This document shows positions 46,753 through 57,340 of a DNA stretch of 64,000 nucleotides, one piece after another; position 1 is the stretch's first letter, and each line of letters begins with the position of its first letter. Both the position numbers and the translations under genes were made by a program. This DNA is from Lytechinus pictus (Eukaryota > Echinodermata > Echinoidea > Temnopleuroida > Toxopneustidae). A model generated the notes under the pieces. It ran no database searches. It saw only the letters and a list, made by a program, of their open reading frames with translations, and was not told the origin of the DNA. The DNA lies in assembly GCF_037042905.1 (NCBI RefSeq), contig NC_087261.1:16056917-16120916 (forward strand), written 5' to 3'.

Positions 46753-47021
46753 ACTGTCCCAGTGGACACCTAACCGTTGAGGAATTTAAGAAGATTTACG
46801 GCAACTTTTTCCCCTACGGCGATGCCTCGAAGTTCGCCGAGCACGTATTCCGCACATTCGACTCGAACAACGACGGAACGATCGACTTCCGTGAGTTCAT
46901 ATGTGCCCTGAGTGTGACGTCACGGGGGAAGCTGGAAGAGAAACTCAAATGGGCCTTCAGTATGTACGACTTAGATGGCAACGGATATATATCAAGACAG
47001 GAAATGCTAGAAATCGTTAGG
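46753..47021 (+). CDS. Neurocalcin/hippocalcin-like calcium sensor, coding exon 2 (residues 37-126)
   Basis: The exon is preceded by a pyrimidine-rich acceptor ending TCATCAG and followed by a GTAAGA donor, in phase 1 and then phase 0. It encodes EF1, EF2 and EF3. EF1 is degenerate, with Cys38-Pro39 ([11 protein letters not shown]), as in all neuronal calcium sensors, and does not bind calcium. EF2 has ligands D73-N75-D77-T79-D81-E84. EF3 has D109-D111-N113-Y115-S117-E120. Both loops are complete and should bind calcium. The run [19 protein letters not shown] is a family signature. The last codon before the intron gives Arg126, where the vertebrate proteins usually have Gln; this is a small difference next to a splice site. 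Confidence 0.97.
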
Positions 47022-47079
47022 GTAAGAATTAAGTGGTAATGTTATATGATCATAATGATGATACATGTAATAGCAATAC

Positions 47080-47150
47080 TCGGAGCTTGTATAGCGCATA
47101 TCACGTTATACAAATAGCAGATATGCTTTAATTTGATAGTACAAAATTTC
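47080..47150 (-). mobile_element. SINE tail fragment
   Basis: The words CTTGTATAGCGCATA and ATATGCTTTAA match the tail segment of the tRNA-derived SINE family also seen at 44063-44185. No tRNA head is attached. Confidence 0.4.
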
Positions 47151-47396
47151 GCATCGGGGTGGATATTATTTGCTGGCCCAAGGCTTTGTGAAAAGCACTG
47201 GCAGTACTGGCGGGCGCGTCGTGGTCTAGTGGTTCTGACTCTCGCCTTTCAAACAGAGGGTCGTGGGTTCGAATCCTAACCATGGCGTGTTTTCCTTCAG
47301 CAAGAAATTTATCCGCACTGTGCTGCACTCGACCCAGGTGAGGTGAATGGGTACCCGGCAGGATTAATTCCTTGCATGCACTGAGCGCTGGTAATG

Positions 47397-47884
47397 GTAG
47401 CCTCTTGTTGAGGCCCTGGCGGCTACTTCCCGAGCGAAGCACCGCGGAGATCGATAATCGACACAAATTGGAATAGCATGAAAGATGACATTTTTTCCAT
47501 ATCCTGTGGGTAGATTTACAAACACATCTCGTCCTTTTAGTGCAGATTTAATTTCATCGACCTGCAAATCCTTAAATCGGTCAATATTCAGCATTTTAGA
47601 GGCATATTCAATGCTCTTTGATATTTCGTCGTCACTCTTCGCCAAGAATCCACGGGTCGCCATTCAAGATGAGCTCATGAATATTCAATATGACGTCATA
47701 GCAGCCCGCGCTCTCATTGGATGAATTTCACCGACCAGTTTTTGGTCGGAATATTGGTAAAAACAATAAAAAACAAAAGAAAGTCGGTGAAATTCGGCTC
47801 AGATGTCAAGAGGCCCTGGCTCTGCTTCGCTATATCCCTCGCTTCGTTCGGGAAGCAGCCGCCAGGGCCTCGACAAGAGGCTAC
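47397..47884. mobile_element. 488-bp TIR element carrying a RecQ-like helicase start, inserted in a SINE
   Basis: The ends form inverted repeats of about 43 bases with three mismatches. The left end is GTAGCCTCTTGTTGAGGCCC (47397 on) and the right end is its near complement finishing GGCCTCGACAAGAGGCTAC. The host SINE reads straight across if the element and one copy of a 7-8 base target duplication are removed (GGTAATG at 47390-47396, GGTGATG at 47885-47891). A second inverted block (GAGGCCCTGGC from 47811 against the right end) makes a subterminal hairpin. Inside lies the minus-strand helicase fragment. The duplication length fits an hAT-like or similar DNA transposon, but no transposase is present, so the superfamily is not assigned. 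Confidence 0.75.
47450..47663 (-). pseudogene. N-terminal fragment of a RecQ-like DNA helicase
   Basis: The frame starts at an ATG at 47663 and reads leftward. Residues 30-34 (FKDLQ) match the Q-motif region and are followed by EIKSALKGRDVFVNLPTGYGK. Residues 51-57 (LPTGYGK) are motif I (Walker A) of RecQ-type superfamily 2 helicases. Position 58 is Asn, where the family has Ser or Thr, which should impair nucleotide binding. Homology stops near residue 70; residues from about 75 are simply translated terminal repeat and then SINE. Of the roughly 300 or more residues of the helicase core, only about 70 remain, with no motif II (DEAH). I read it as a captured or internally deleted remnant of a RecQ-like helicase that belonged to a larger element. 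Confidence 0.6.
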
Positions 47885-48675
47885 GGTGATGGTAGCTCGA
47901 GCTGAAGCCGAGGTAATAATAGCAGCGCTTTGTATCCTCAGGCAAAAGGCGCTTTATAAATACAGCTATTATTATTATTACCAGTAACCTATTTAGGGTT
48001 CAACCAAGAAGACGTAAAAAATAGGGACAAAAAAATGAAAGTAAAGAAGAAAGAGAATAATAAAAAAAGGAGAGGAAGGAGATTAAGAAGAAAAAAAAAG
48101 ATGTAAAAAAAAGGTGTAAAAGTTAATTGCCTAGGTTATTGCTACAAATCAAGCTATTTACCGAATAACACAGTGCTCAGGGAACTATACAAAATATAGT
48201 AGATATGCAAAAATGATTGTGGATAGATGTTAACATGGCTTGCATGTTCATGGCATTGGTGTGTTTCATAATTCATGCTCCAGTAAGGTTTCTTATAGGC
48301 TTGTTTGTTGACTGTTTTTTCCAAAACGTACAAAATGACTCAGGCCATGAATGAAAATTGAAAACCTAGAAAAAAAAAATCATTTAACTGAATAATGAAC
48401 CCCCGCTGCAGGGAAGATAACAATTAATGTGATTGGTTGACTCATATCTCAGGAATAATGCAAAGCTGTGATGCCACAACATGGGCGCAGTTTTTGCGCA
48501 GGTATTTTGAAACACTCAAATTGCAAATATTCATGGTTTTTTAAAGTTTTGGTTATAAAATGAATAAGAATGGATGGTTTAATTTATCGCTCTTGTTTTT
48601 CTATTTCACCCCCCCCCCTCTCTCTCTGCTCCTATTTCTTTGTCTTGTATCAATTTAAACACTTCTAACTTCCAG

Positions 48676-48882
48676 GCAATTTACAAGATGGTCGGCACGG
48701 TGATGAAGATGCCGGAGGACGAGTCGACGCCGGAGAAGAGGACGGACAAGATCTTCCGACAGATGGACGAAAACCTAGACGGCAAACTCTCCCTTGGTGA
48801 ATTCATCAAGGGCGCAAAACAGGACCCCTCGATAGTACGGCTCCTCCAATGTGACCCAAGCGGGAGCGCGGTCACAAAGTGA
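48676..48882 (+). CDS. Neurocalcin/hippocalcin-like calcium sensor, coding exon 3 (residues 127-194 and stop)
   Basis: The exon follows an acceptor ending ACTTCCAG and starts in phase 0 with AIYKMV. It contains the family stretch [16 protein letters not shown] and EF4, with ligands D157-N159-D161-K163-S165-E168. EF4 is therefore predicted to bind calcium. Leu160 in the loop is unusual, because Asn, Lys or Asp is common there, but it is not a ligand. The tail [13 protein letters not shown] is typical of the neurocalcin/HPCAL1/hippocalcin group. The C-terminus GSAVTK differs from the vertebrate SASQF-type endings. TGA is at 48880-48882. Exon GC content and codon use are much higher than in the surrounding introns. 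Confidence 0.97.
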   Translation, partial: AIYKMVGTVMKMPEDESTPEKRTDKIFRQMDENLDGKLSLGEFIKGAKQDPSIVRLLQCDPSGSAVTK

Positions 48883-50131
48883 GGCCGTGCCCCTATCCCC
48901 CCTTCTGTAAATAAACAAAGTATGGTAGCTGAGAGGAGAAGATGTTAAAAGAAAAAAGAAATGAGGTTCGAATTCTGCGAGGAAGGATTGGGAATGGAAT
49001 GTTTGGTTTGACGTAGGAGGGAGCCCTTTGTTGACTAACTCATGATTTAAGATATGGTGTAATAGCCAGTTGGAGGTTAACTTAGGGAACAGGATGGTTG
49101 AACTAACAGATTGGTGGTTTCGTGGGGGCGATAGAGTTGAGAGAGGAAGGCCATTTTCTTTCATACGATTCCTTCTCACCAACTTGTGAAAGCCTTTTTA
49201 TTGTAATATTCCATCAAGTAATATCATCTGAGAATGTCTGCTCTACTTGTAAGAACTCAAGTGATCAGGGGTACGTTTCACAGGGGAACTTTGCCAGTCT
49301 GATAACTTCCATAACAACCCTGATTTTGATTGGCTGATGCATCCTGTTGCCATGGGAAATTACCATAATGGCAAAGTTACTGTTATGATAACTCTCTATA
49401 TTAAACAGGTCACAGAGAATTTTCACAAAATGTTGCTTGGTAATTCTCAACCCAATGTGTTCTTTACCCACTGCAAAATCTAATAAAAAAAAACATGTTA
49501 CTATTAAAATTAATTATTGGTTCGAAAGCAAGTAATGTACGCCCTTTGATATGTATACACTGTATCATTGTATTGAGATCCCTCCTACTCTAATTAGAAA
49601 TTAAGATCAAGTATAAAATATATGCCTAAACAGTAGATATTCTGTCATCATATGTATGTATCAATATGGTAGAATGGTGTCTTCAAATTACAAACTATAA
49701 AATAATTATCAATCATGTCTATTAGAGAGGTTTCAACTAAAATAAGTAGCGATATGTCACTTTTTGTATCATAAACTCATAATTTCCGATTTGAGGTTTT
49801 TAAGTACCTATTTAGAGATCTTTGTGGGTATATTTTTTTCCAAACGTATGTTTTTAATCCTTGCAGTCTAGGTTTTGAAAATTTCTAAATAGTGGCTGAT
49901 TATTCAAACTTTTTATTGATAACATGACTAAAGAGAACCAGTGAATGGTTTTTTGTGTTTGTCTTTTTTACCTGGAGTTTTGCCACATACTGTATATCGT
50001 TAGATAAGGCAGCACAGATGTAAATATAGCTTGTATAAAAAAAAAGATGTCAGCTTACATTCTATAATGAATACTTTTTTAAATGTGCATTACCATCTCT
50101 AGTAATAGAATGTTGTAAAGTTAAACTTTAT
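48883..50131. other. 3' flank of the calcium sensor gene, possible 3' UTR
   Basis: This stretch is mostly AT-rich and largely free of recognised repeats, so it may be 3' UTR. AATAAA occurs at 48910 and 49482. Around 49267-49400 a short block starting GGGGTACGTTTCACAGG and mentioning the word GGCAAAGTTAC looks like dispersed repeat, but I cannot define its ends. No coding frame is recognised. Confidence 0.4.
48910..48915 (+). other. AATAAA just after the calcium sensor stop
   Basis: A canonical poly(A) signal hexamer lies 28 bases after the stop codon. A 3' UTR this short would be unusual for the family. Another AATAAA is at 49482-49487, and the true site may be further downstream. Confidence 0.3.
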
Positions 50132-50524
50132 GGGCGATTCCATACGTGTCGTACGGGACATTTTGACAACTAGTTTCCTAGCCGAATTCTCGGGCAATAA
50201 AATATTCTTTTTTGTCAATGATAAAGCTATAGTGGGTTGTCATGTGAAAATCTAATAACCAACACAAAAAAATTGATTATGGGTAAATTATTGGTGAAAA
50301 TGTTGTGTGTCGTACGGGACGCAGAAATGTCCCGAACGACACGCAACATTTTAAGCTCTAATTCACCTATGGACAACATATTTTTGTTGGTTGTCAGTTT
50401 TTTGCATGTCTACCCAGTTGTACTTTGATATTACCACAAAGCAAATTGGAAGTTCTTCGTTCGTTTGGACAGCAGGTTGAAAAATGTTGTGAAAATGGCT
50501 GATTTTTCTAGTATGGAATCGCCC
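50132..50524. mobile_element. 393-bp MITE, GGGCGATTCCATAC ends
   Basis: GGGCGATTCCATACGTGTCG and AGTATGGAATCGCCC are inverted, flanked by TTAT on both sides. Inner words GTCGTACGGGACA and TGTCCCGAACGACAC pair, and MITE-internal GTGTCGTACGGGACGC is repeated. Confidence 0.7.
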
Positions 50525-50689
50525 TTATGGGGTTTGTTTTTTTCTTGTTTGTTTTACATTTTGGGAGATAGTCCAAGCAATCAGCTGTGTCAGTCAATTA
50601 TCACTTTCATTGTCATTGCCATCGTCATTTAAATAGTTATCATCCCTATCATCATGACCATCATCGTCGTCGTCATCATCATCATCGTT

Positions 50690-50925
50690 GTCATGGTCTA
50701 GTGGTTCAGACTCGTGTCTTTCAATCAGAGGGGTCGTAAGTTGGAATCATAGCAGTGACGTGTTTTCCTTCTGCAAGAATTTTACCCACATTGTGCTGCA
50801 CCCAACCCGGGTGAGATCAATGGATTCTCTGTGAGAAACGGCAGCTTGAGCTGAAGCCATGGTAATAATGACAGTGGACCTTGGAATAGATTATATCTAG
50901 ATAAAGCCTATTATTATCATCATCA
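50690..50925 (+). mobile_element. tRNA-derived SINE, diverged copy
   Basis: It starts at TCATGGTCTAGTGGTTCAG (A box) and shares the body words CTTCTGCAAGAATTTTACC, TGCTGCACCCAACCCGG and GCTTGAGCTGAAGCC with the other copies. The B box is decayed (AAGTTGGAATC). It ends at an (ATT/ATC)n tail and lies about 1.8 kb after the calcium sensor stop. A block of (ATC)n just upstream (about 50640-50690) is simple repeat. Confidence 0.65.
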
Positions 50926-53439
50926 TCCTCTTCATCTTCACTATCTTTATTGTCATTGTCATCATCATCACCATCGTCATTACATGTCATCATCTTCATG
51001 TAGATAATTTTATTTTCCATCTAATAAAACTTTTTTTTAAAGAAATTGAATGGACCTGACAAGCCTTATATGAGGCTAGCCTCTAGTATATGCTGCTGAA
51101 CACCTGCATCTACTTTCTTCCTGAAAAGAGACATACTCTGTTTTTAATCTTTTTTAAAATCTCTCTCCTTCGATTTTTAAAAATTCAGTATGGTAATGCA
51201 ACATATCTTTTGAAGCACAAGTGACAAAAAAGTAGCGTTTTAGAAAGCGACCAAATTCAAAGATGACCCGTCTCCATTTTCTGTAGGTATTCAGAAGTTG
51301 ACCAAATCCATTTTTATTGCAAACTTCCATGGCATGTTTGACCTTGTCTTGTTAATATGTTTGTATGATCACGTGAATGCAGTGATGGATTTAAAACCCT
51401 CTGACGACAAAGGGCGTGCCTTTTGAGTAGATCTACACAAGGAATTTATTTTTCAAATGGCTAATTTGAAAATTTATCCAGACATTTCACAAATCATTCC
51501 ATGTTCAGCTTTTGTCAAAGCTTTATTTCTCACCCAACAAACAAGAGCCAGATGAATTTTCAAAGGTAGTATGTCATTTTGAAAGTTGCGTAGAAGACCA
51601 TCCCCATGTTCACTAAGGAGGTATAACCCCCCCCCCCCCCCGCCACTCACCGCAGCAAAGATAAAAAAAAAAAATCACTTATTCTGCTGGTAATTCAATC
51701 ATAATAAGCCAGTTCACGGTTAGCTCATGATCAACTTTTTTCAAAATGACCTTTGTGATTTTTCATTAGGATAAGCACTATCATTTTCAAATGTAGATGT
51801 TGCGTAAGCTTTACCGGCAGAGTATTTAAATTCTAAGAACAAAAGGCATCGTATAGACCAGGTGACTAGAATAGTACATCAGGGATAAAGTTTGGAAATC
51901 TGTTTTATTGTCTGCCTTTGGCACATTTGACTACTGTTTAGGCTACTGTCAAATACCAGTGATTATGAAGGCGCTATTTATTACTCTTCAGCTTGGATGT
52001 GATAAAATGAATATTCTGAAAGGAATACATGAATAATCATCAAATCACAAATGCCTATGTTAGTGAATTTGAAAGCCACCTTCATGGTTTATCTCAAATG
52101 AACTTTTTCTGCTCGTGCCCAGTTTACAACCGTGAACAGGCTTATTCAATCCTGGTGGTCGGACTGCAATGGCCCAAGCTTTCTATTAAGGCCAAGTGGC
52201 AAGTTATTCATCAAGGTATGTAGGATTTTGTGATGATTGTACCGCCGCGATGTTTTTCAGCTGGAATGGTATTCTTGTCTTGCCTGCTGCTGCGCTGGGT
52301 CACTCGCATGGACTGCATGCTCTTGGGCACCGTGAGGAGTGTATGGCAAACCTCATTTTTTGTTGCCTTTTTAGATCATCAGTTATATCTATTTCATACA
52401 AAATTCTGGTATTGTTGATGATACACTCGGACATATATGGTACACCTTTCAGTAAACTGCTCGTCAAATTATCCCCATATAGTAGGTCATTTACAAGGTC
52501 CGTTTATACTAGGTCATTTCCATCCATCCAAAATAAATAGTCTCACTGGTGATGTTCAAGTTGAATGGCTACCATCTCTAATATACCCTTTGACAGTCCA
52601 AACTGTGCGCTTGAGAAGATAACCATGCACAAATGTAACTTACAATATATGATCTGCCATTGACACATTCCAAGCATTCAAGTTTGATGCCATTAATGGT
52701 CATTTAAACACAATCTGTTTCCTTTTTCATGTAAACTATTATGATGCGACACAAAGTAGTAAATAACTGCTCTCGGAACAATAGCAAAGAAGATAGAAAT
52801 GCTTGCATTTCAAAAGATGTCTAGATTAACGACAGACAAAAGCTCACTTGTGCGCAACTGTAGTTTGAACTTACAGGCCCATATTGTCAAAAGAGGTTTC
52901 AATTGTAGCATGGTACGAAACAATCGACTAGGCAGTTTTGTGTACAAAATTATGCTTGTTCCATCTTGCACACTAAGAAAAATCCAATTACAAATGTACG
53001 CTTTTTACAAAGGGTGCTAGATTGAGTAAATTCTTGAATGAATGAATATGATAATAAAAAATCTGCATAAACCAGGGTTATTGTGCCATGGTCCGATTGA
53101 ACTCTCTTATAAGAATATTGGTCAAAGTGAGTATTTGTTAGGTTAAAAAGTGTTGATTGTACTCATCCATGCATCGCATACATGTATAGCAATTAATGCT
53201 GTAAATTTCCTTCTTTGCATCAAATCAAGAGCCCCCCCCCCCCTATTTTTTAACACCTCTTTAGATAGATTTTTAATATCAACGGGCCAAGTGCATCGCT
53301 CAGGCTAGATATCAATATGTTATGATTATGTGTCCTGTTGGAATTTCTATTTTATATTGTTTGTGTGAAATCTAGAGAAATGTGCAATTTTGTCGGTATT
53401 TCTCCCCCTTATATACTGGGAGACGTACTGGAATATTCA
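50926..53439. other. 3' flank, no gene recognised
   Basis: AT-rich DNA with (ATC)n at about 50910-50990, a C-run at 51629-51642 and another at 53231-53242. Plus frames of 114 and 73 codons have no recognisable domain. Part could be a long calcium sensor 3' UTR. Confidence 0.4.
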
Positions 53440-53569
53440 GGGCCTTTTTGCATAAAGCGTCACAACTGATCATGTGACTGATTTCTACGATTGATTGCAT
53501 TGATTATTGCGTATAATCAGTCGTAAATATCACACCCACATTTATGTAAAGGGGGCCCTGCTGTTTGTT
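53440..53569. mobile_element. 130-bp MITE, distant TGTAACA-family relative
   Basis: CAGGGCCTTTTTGCATAAAG and TTTATGTAAAGGGGGCCCTG are inverted ends. GATTGATTGCATTGATT and TCAGTCGTAAAT lie inside. Confidence 0.55.
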
Positions 53570-54655
53570 TTCGAGGAATGTATTGTCTAGTCTCCACTTC
53601 AGGCATTTATGCTGCATTTTTCTTCTCTCCTTGCTCTTGTATTTTTTTTATTCATTTTTTTAAATAACATCATCTATGAGAAATATGAGTGCCCCAAAAT
53701 GGTTGAAGATACATTAGATTGAGGTCTTGAACTGCAGTGATATGAAGAAAAAAGCATTTTTGTTTTAAGAATTGCAATAGACCAATCTTCTTGTTGGAAA
53801 AGGTAGACTATTAAAGCTACATTCTTGCTTTTATAGGGTAGGATTGACCAATTTTGCCATTCCCCTTCAGTGATATACTTTTTATATGATTCTTTTGACC
53901 CTTCAAATTACATAAGAAAGAAAATTATCTTACAATTGCACAAACATGAACAGAACAAGATAAAAATTTGTACAATGTAAATATCTTATGTGTATATTTT
54001 TTTTCAATAGCTATCTTATTCATTGTCAAATTATATAGAAACTTTTAAGCAATGCAAGCTGTCATTAGAAGAAGACATTAACTTTTGCTCAATAAATGAA
54101 GGAGAATATTACAATTGTCACTTGACATTGGTCTGGCAAGAAAAAAAAGGTATGGCGTATGCATAGGATTTTTATACATGTTGGGTTTTTTTTGTGATGA
54201 ATATTTTTGAAATGGATTTCTGTTTGATCTTTCTCAAATAAGTTTATATCCATCTTGGGGATATCTTTCTACAGCTTTTATGTCGTTCAGTGTTTTCTTA
54301 AGTGCCAAGTTTTTTCTTGTTATTTCCAATTTTTCCTTGTCTTGTCAGTTAAAAAAAAAAATCAAAATTCTTTTCATATTTTAAAAAGGGGCTGAAGGGA
54401 GATTGATCTATATTATGGTAGATATTTAACCTTATGATTTGTAATTTCTTGTTTATATTGTATTCAACAAAATAAGGAATGCATTTATTCCATATATGGT
54501 TTCCTTTGCCATTTCAAATGCTGATTTTAAAATACTCAAATTATTGAATTATAAGGATATTGATTGGCATCATTTGCTGATTAATGCCATAAGATCTTTT
54601 CCAATTTAAATTAAATGTTTACATAAGTACAAATTCTTGTGAAAAGGGAAGAGCA
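53570..54655. other. No feature recognised
   Basis: Repeat-poor AT-rich DNA. Confidence 0.5.
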
Positions 54656-54928
54656 GGGCCCTGTCTCACAAAGAGTTACGATTGATCCAATCAATCGTAG
54701 CTCTATGGAAATCCATCAGTGTCATAATTTTTTTCTGCGAAAAATTTGCACAATGTCCTTTGTATGCAAAGAGAAGCGCAGTAAAATTTCAAGAAAACAA
54801 TGAATGCATGAATATATATCATAGCTAGAAAATATTTTGAACAAACATGCATGATAGATGTTGACATTGCTGGCCCTCCATAGTTGCGATTGATCAGATC
54901 AATCGTAACTCTTTGTCAGACAGGGCCC
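54656..54928. mobile_element. GGGCCCTGTCTCAC MITE, copy 4
   Basis: GGGCCCTGTCTCACAAAGAG to ACTCTTTGTCAGACAGGGCCC, the best preserved termini of the four copies. Confidence 0.8.
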
Positions 54929-55136
54929 AGATATTCATCAGATCACTCGCAACTCTTTGATGTTCTTGCTTTTGTTTTGTATTGTTGCTTACTGAACGTG
55001 AACTGTTCATTTACTGGGGAAAAAATCATTATGAAAGTATTGTTGAGTCGTAATTTGTAAGGATGAGTTTAGACTTGAACAAATGATTAAGTTGTCTGCT
55101 GGCCTGGCATCTTTTTGTTCTTGGAATGACCCAATG

Positions 55137-55361
55137 GGTGATTTCAATTTTCGTGTTGGGCTTAAAAGTGTTAGTGTTGGGTTGATTGTTACACCAACAC
55201 TGCACCAAACTTGGAATGAACTTGAATCCAGTGCTGGGCCTCACTGGGTGTTTCGAATCATTATGGTGTCAAATCTCAAAGTTCAATCCAGTGTTGGAAT
55301 TTTGGAATGCAGTCAACATTGAGCTTTTAACACCAACACTAACACCAAACTGGAAATCACC
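55137..55361. mobile_element. 225-bp MITE, GGTGATTTC ends, copy 2
   Basis: GGTGATTTCAATTTTCGTGT and ACACCAAACTGGAAATCACC are inverted. Interior words GTGTTAGTGTTGG and AACACCAACACTAACACC fold together. Confidence 0.7.
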
Positions 55362-55539
55362 TGTTGATTGAAAGAATGTTGGTAGTTGTATTAAACCTCT
55401 GCTCATTAATCTACAGTGTAATTGATAAAAAAAAAAGTAATATGTTATGCATATCTGTAGTTTCTGGTGAATAGGATTTAGCGCTGCTTGGTCTTTATCA
55501 TGCATTGCATACTATCAATGAAGTTTCTTTGTCATTTAC

Positions 55540-56255
55540 CAGTTGGTTTAATTACTGATTACCAGTTGGTCTAATTTGCTAAATACCAGTTGGTGTAATT
55601 GCTTTTTACCAGTTGTCTAGTTCCAATTTATTACTTGGTCTTATTAGCACTTACCACTTGGGTCTATATACATGTATCCGCCCTTTACCAATTGGTCTAG
55701 TTGCCAATTACCACTCGGTCTAATTGTTATTTACCAGTTGGTCTAATTGCCAATTACCACTTGGTCTAATTGTTATTTACCAATTGGTCTAGTTGCCAAT
55801 TACCACTTGGTCTAATTGTTATTTACCAATTGGTCTAGTTGCCAATTACCACTTGGTCTAATTGTTATTTACCAATTGGTCAAGTTGCCATTTACCACTT
55901 GGTCTAATTGTTATTTACCAATTGGTCTAGTTGCCATTTACCACTTGGTCTAATTGTTATTTTCCAATTGGTCTAGTTGCCATTTACCACTTGGTCTAAT
56001 TGTTATTTACCAATTGGTCTAGTTGCCATTTACCACTTGGTCTAATTGTTATTTACCAATTGGTCTAGTTGCCATTTACCACTTGGTCTAATTGTTATTT
56101 ACCAATTGGTCTAGTTGCCATTTACCACTTGGTCTAATTGTTATTTACCAATTGGTCTAGTTGCCATTTACCACTTGGTCTAATTGTTATTTACCAATTG
56201 GTCTAGTTGCCATTTACCACTTGGTTTAGTTGCCATTTACCATTTAGTCTTATTG
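55540..56255. repeat. 46-bp (2 x 23) minisatellite array, TTGGTCTAATTG type
   Basis: The unit alternates TTACCAATTGGTCTAGTTGCC and TTACCACTTGGTCTAATTGTT. Successive ACCACTT markers are 46 bases apart (55756, 55802). About twelve 46-base units are nearly identical in the middle and the edges are diverged. Single or diverged units occur at 14490-14760, 21990 and 44300-44360. Confidence 0.9.
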
Positions 56256-56259
56256 CCAA

Positions 56260-57340
56260 GTTCTGTCATGAAAAGGGGGATATAGTGTTTTATAGAGTAC
56301 ATTGAGAACCAATGGGTCAAGTAAAGTAGTCATAGCAAACCTTTCTTATAAAACAAGATTAGAAAAATGCATTTAATCTTAGCTTGTATCTGAAGCAGAT
56401 CGGAATAGTGTAATCTTGTACTTGCAATTTGAAGAAGAAAAAAACAGAAACCAACTTTCGATTTTGATGAGAAATTTACCAGCTACCATTACATTTATAT
56501 CAGTTGTAAGTATAGCTTAATATTTTAATGATACCTTTAAAATCATTTTTTGTGTGTATTATTGAATCAAAATGATATAGAATCACAACATTTACAAGGA
56601 ATTGGTAGAAGATCACATAAAGCAGAATGACTGGTGTCCCTATCCACCCTGTTTTGAAAAAAAATATGCAACATAGTTTATCAATTTTATGCAAAATGAG
56701 GCACATTCTAGTGAGACTTGGTACCCCAATCCATTTAAGAACCAGGCATATGTATTTGGGAAGGGTCCAGGAGGCAGAGTGTCACGTACATTTGTCCTCA
56801 TCTTCCGCTTGGCCAGATCTGCAATGAGAGCCGAGATATGCACTCTAGAAAACACCAGTCATTTTAACCCCATATAAGTCAACGATGCACATTTAGGGCA
56901 TGTTTTAAACCGAAAGCAAGGTTTATGAGATATGGCTAAGCAGAAAGTAATTTTGATTTAGACAAACGTACATGTAGTCCTCCGCCTCCTGGGAAAATTC
57001 CATCTATTTTCCCCATGAAGTGAAATTAAAAAAACACCTTTTTTTTACAAACTAATTTAGAATGGTGTTGATGCATAGTCCTCTGCAAACCCAAATCAAG
57101 GTATCCTTAGAATACTTTCAAGTAATATGACATTCCTGGTCATTGATTTGGTATTTTTCTCATTAAATTTAGGTTTCCTTTTTTTGTTTTAAATTCAAGT
57201 CCAAAATATAACTGGTTCTCGCAGTGTTTATGCCTGATGTATCATACATTAATGCTAAAAGTTATGCTCTTCAAGTATCTGCTTATATAATGTCTTTTCA
57301 CTAATTAAATATAAATATATATATATATATTTCTACATTT
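56260..57340. other. No gene recognised
   Basis: AT-rich DNA. Overlapping frames of about 60-71 codons at 56627-56877 on both strands show no known domain. A (TA)n run lies at 57315-57330. Confidence 0.45.

Larger units (their letters stand above)
47210..47985 (+). mobile_element. tRNA-derived SINE, split by an insertion
   Basis: The head has a polymerase III A box (GTGGTCTAGTGG, 47221-47232) and a perfect B box (GGTTCGAATCC, 47266-47276). A body shared with other copies follows (CAGCAAGAAATTT, TGCACTCGACCC, GGTACCCGGCAGG). After the insertion at 47397-47884 the SINE resumes at GTAGCTCGAGCTGAAG and ends in an (ATT)n tail near 47982. It lies in the same orientation as the host gene, within intron 2. 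Confidence 0.75.
47022..48675 (+). other. Calcium sensor intron 2 (1,654 bp) and its contents
   Basis: This phase-0 intron has a GTAAGA donor and an acceptor ending TTCTAACTTCCAG. It holds a SINE tail fragment, a full SINE split by a helicase-bearing TIR element, and then A-rich DNA from 47986 to 48600 with no recognised feature except a short C-run near 48609. Confidence 0.85.

Noticed and set aside
52029..52622. Plus frames of 61-114 codons downstream of the calcium sensor as further exons
   Set aside because: The protein already ends at a family-typical position, and these frames show no domain or clear paired splice sites.
55540..56255. Regular repeat array resembling CRISPR
   Set aside because: The 46-base units are contiguous with no unique spacers, the DNA is eukaryotic, and there are no cas genes.
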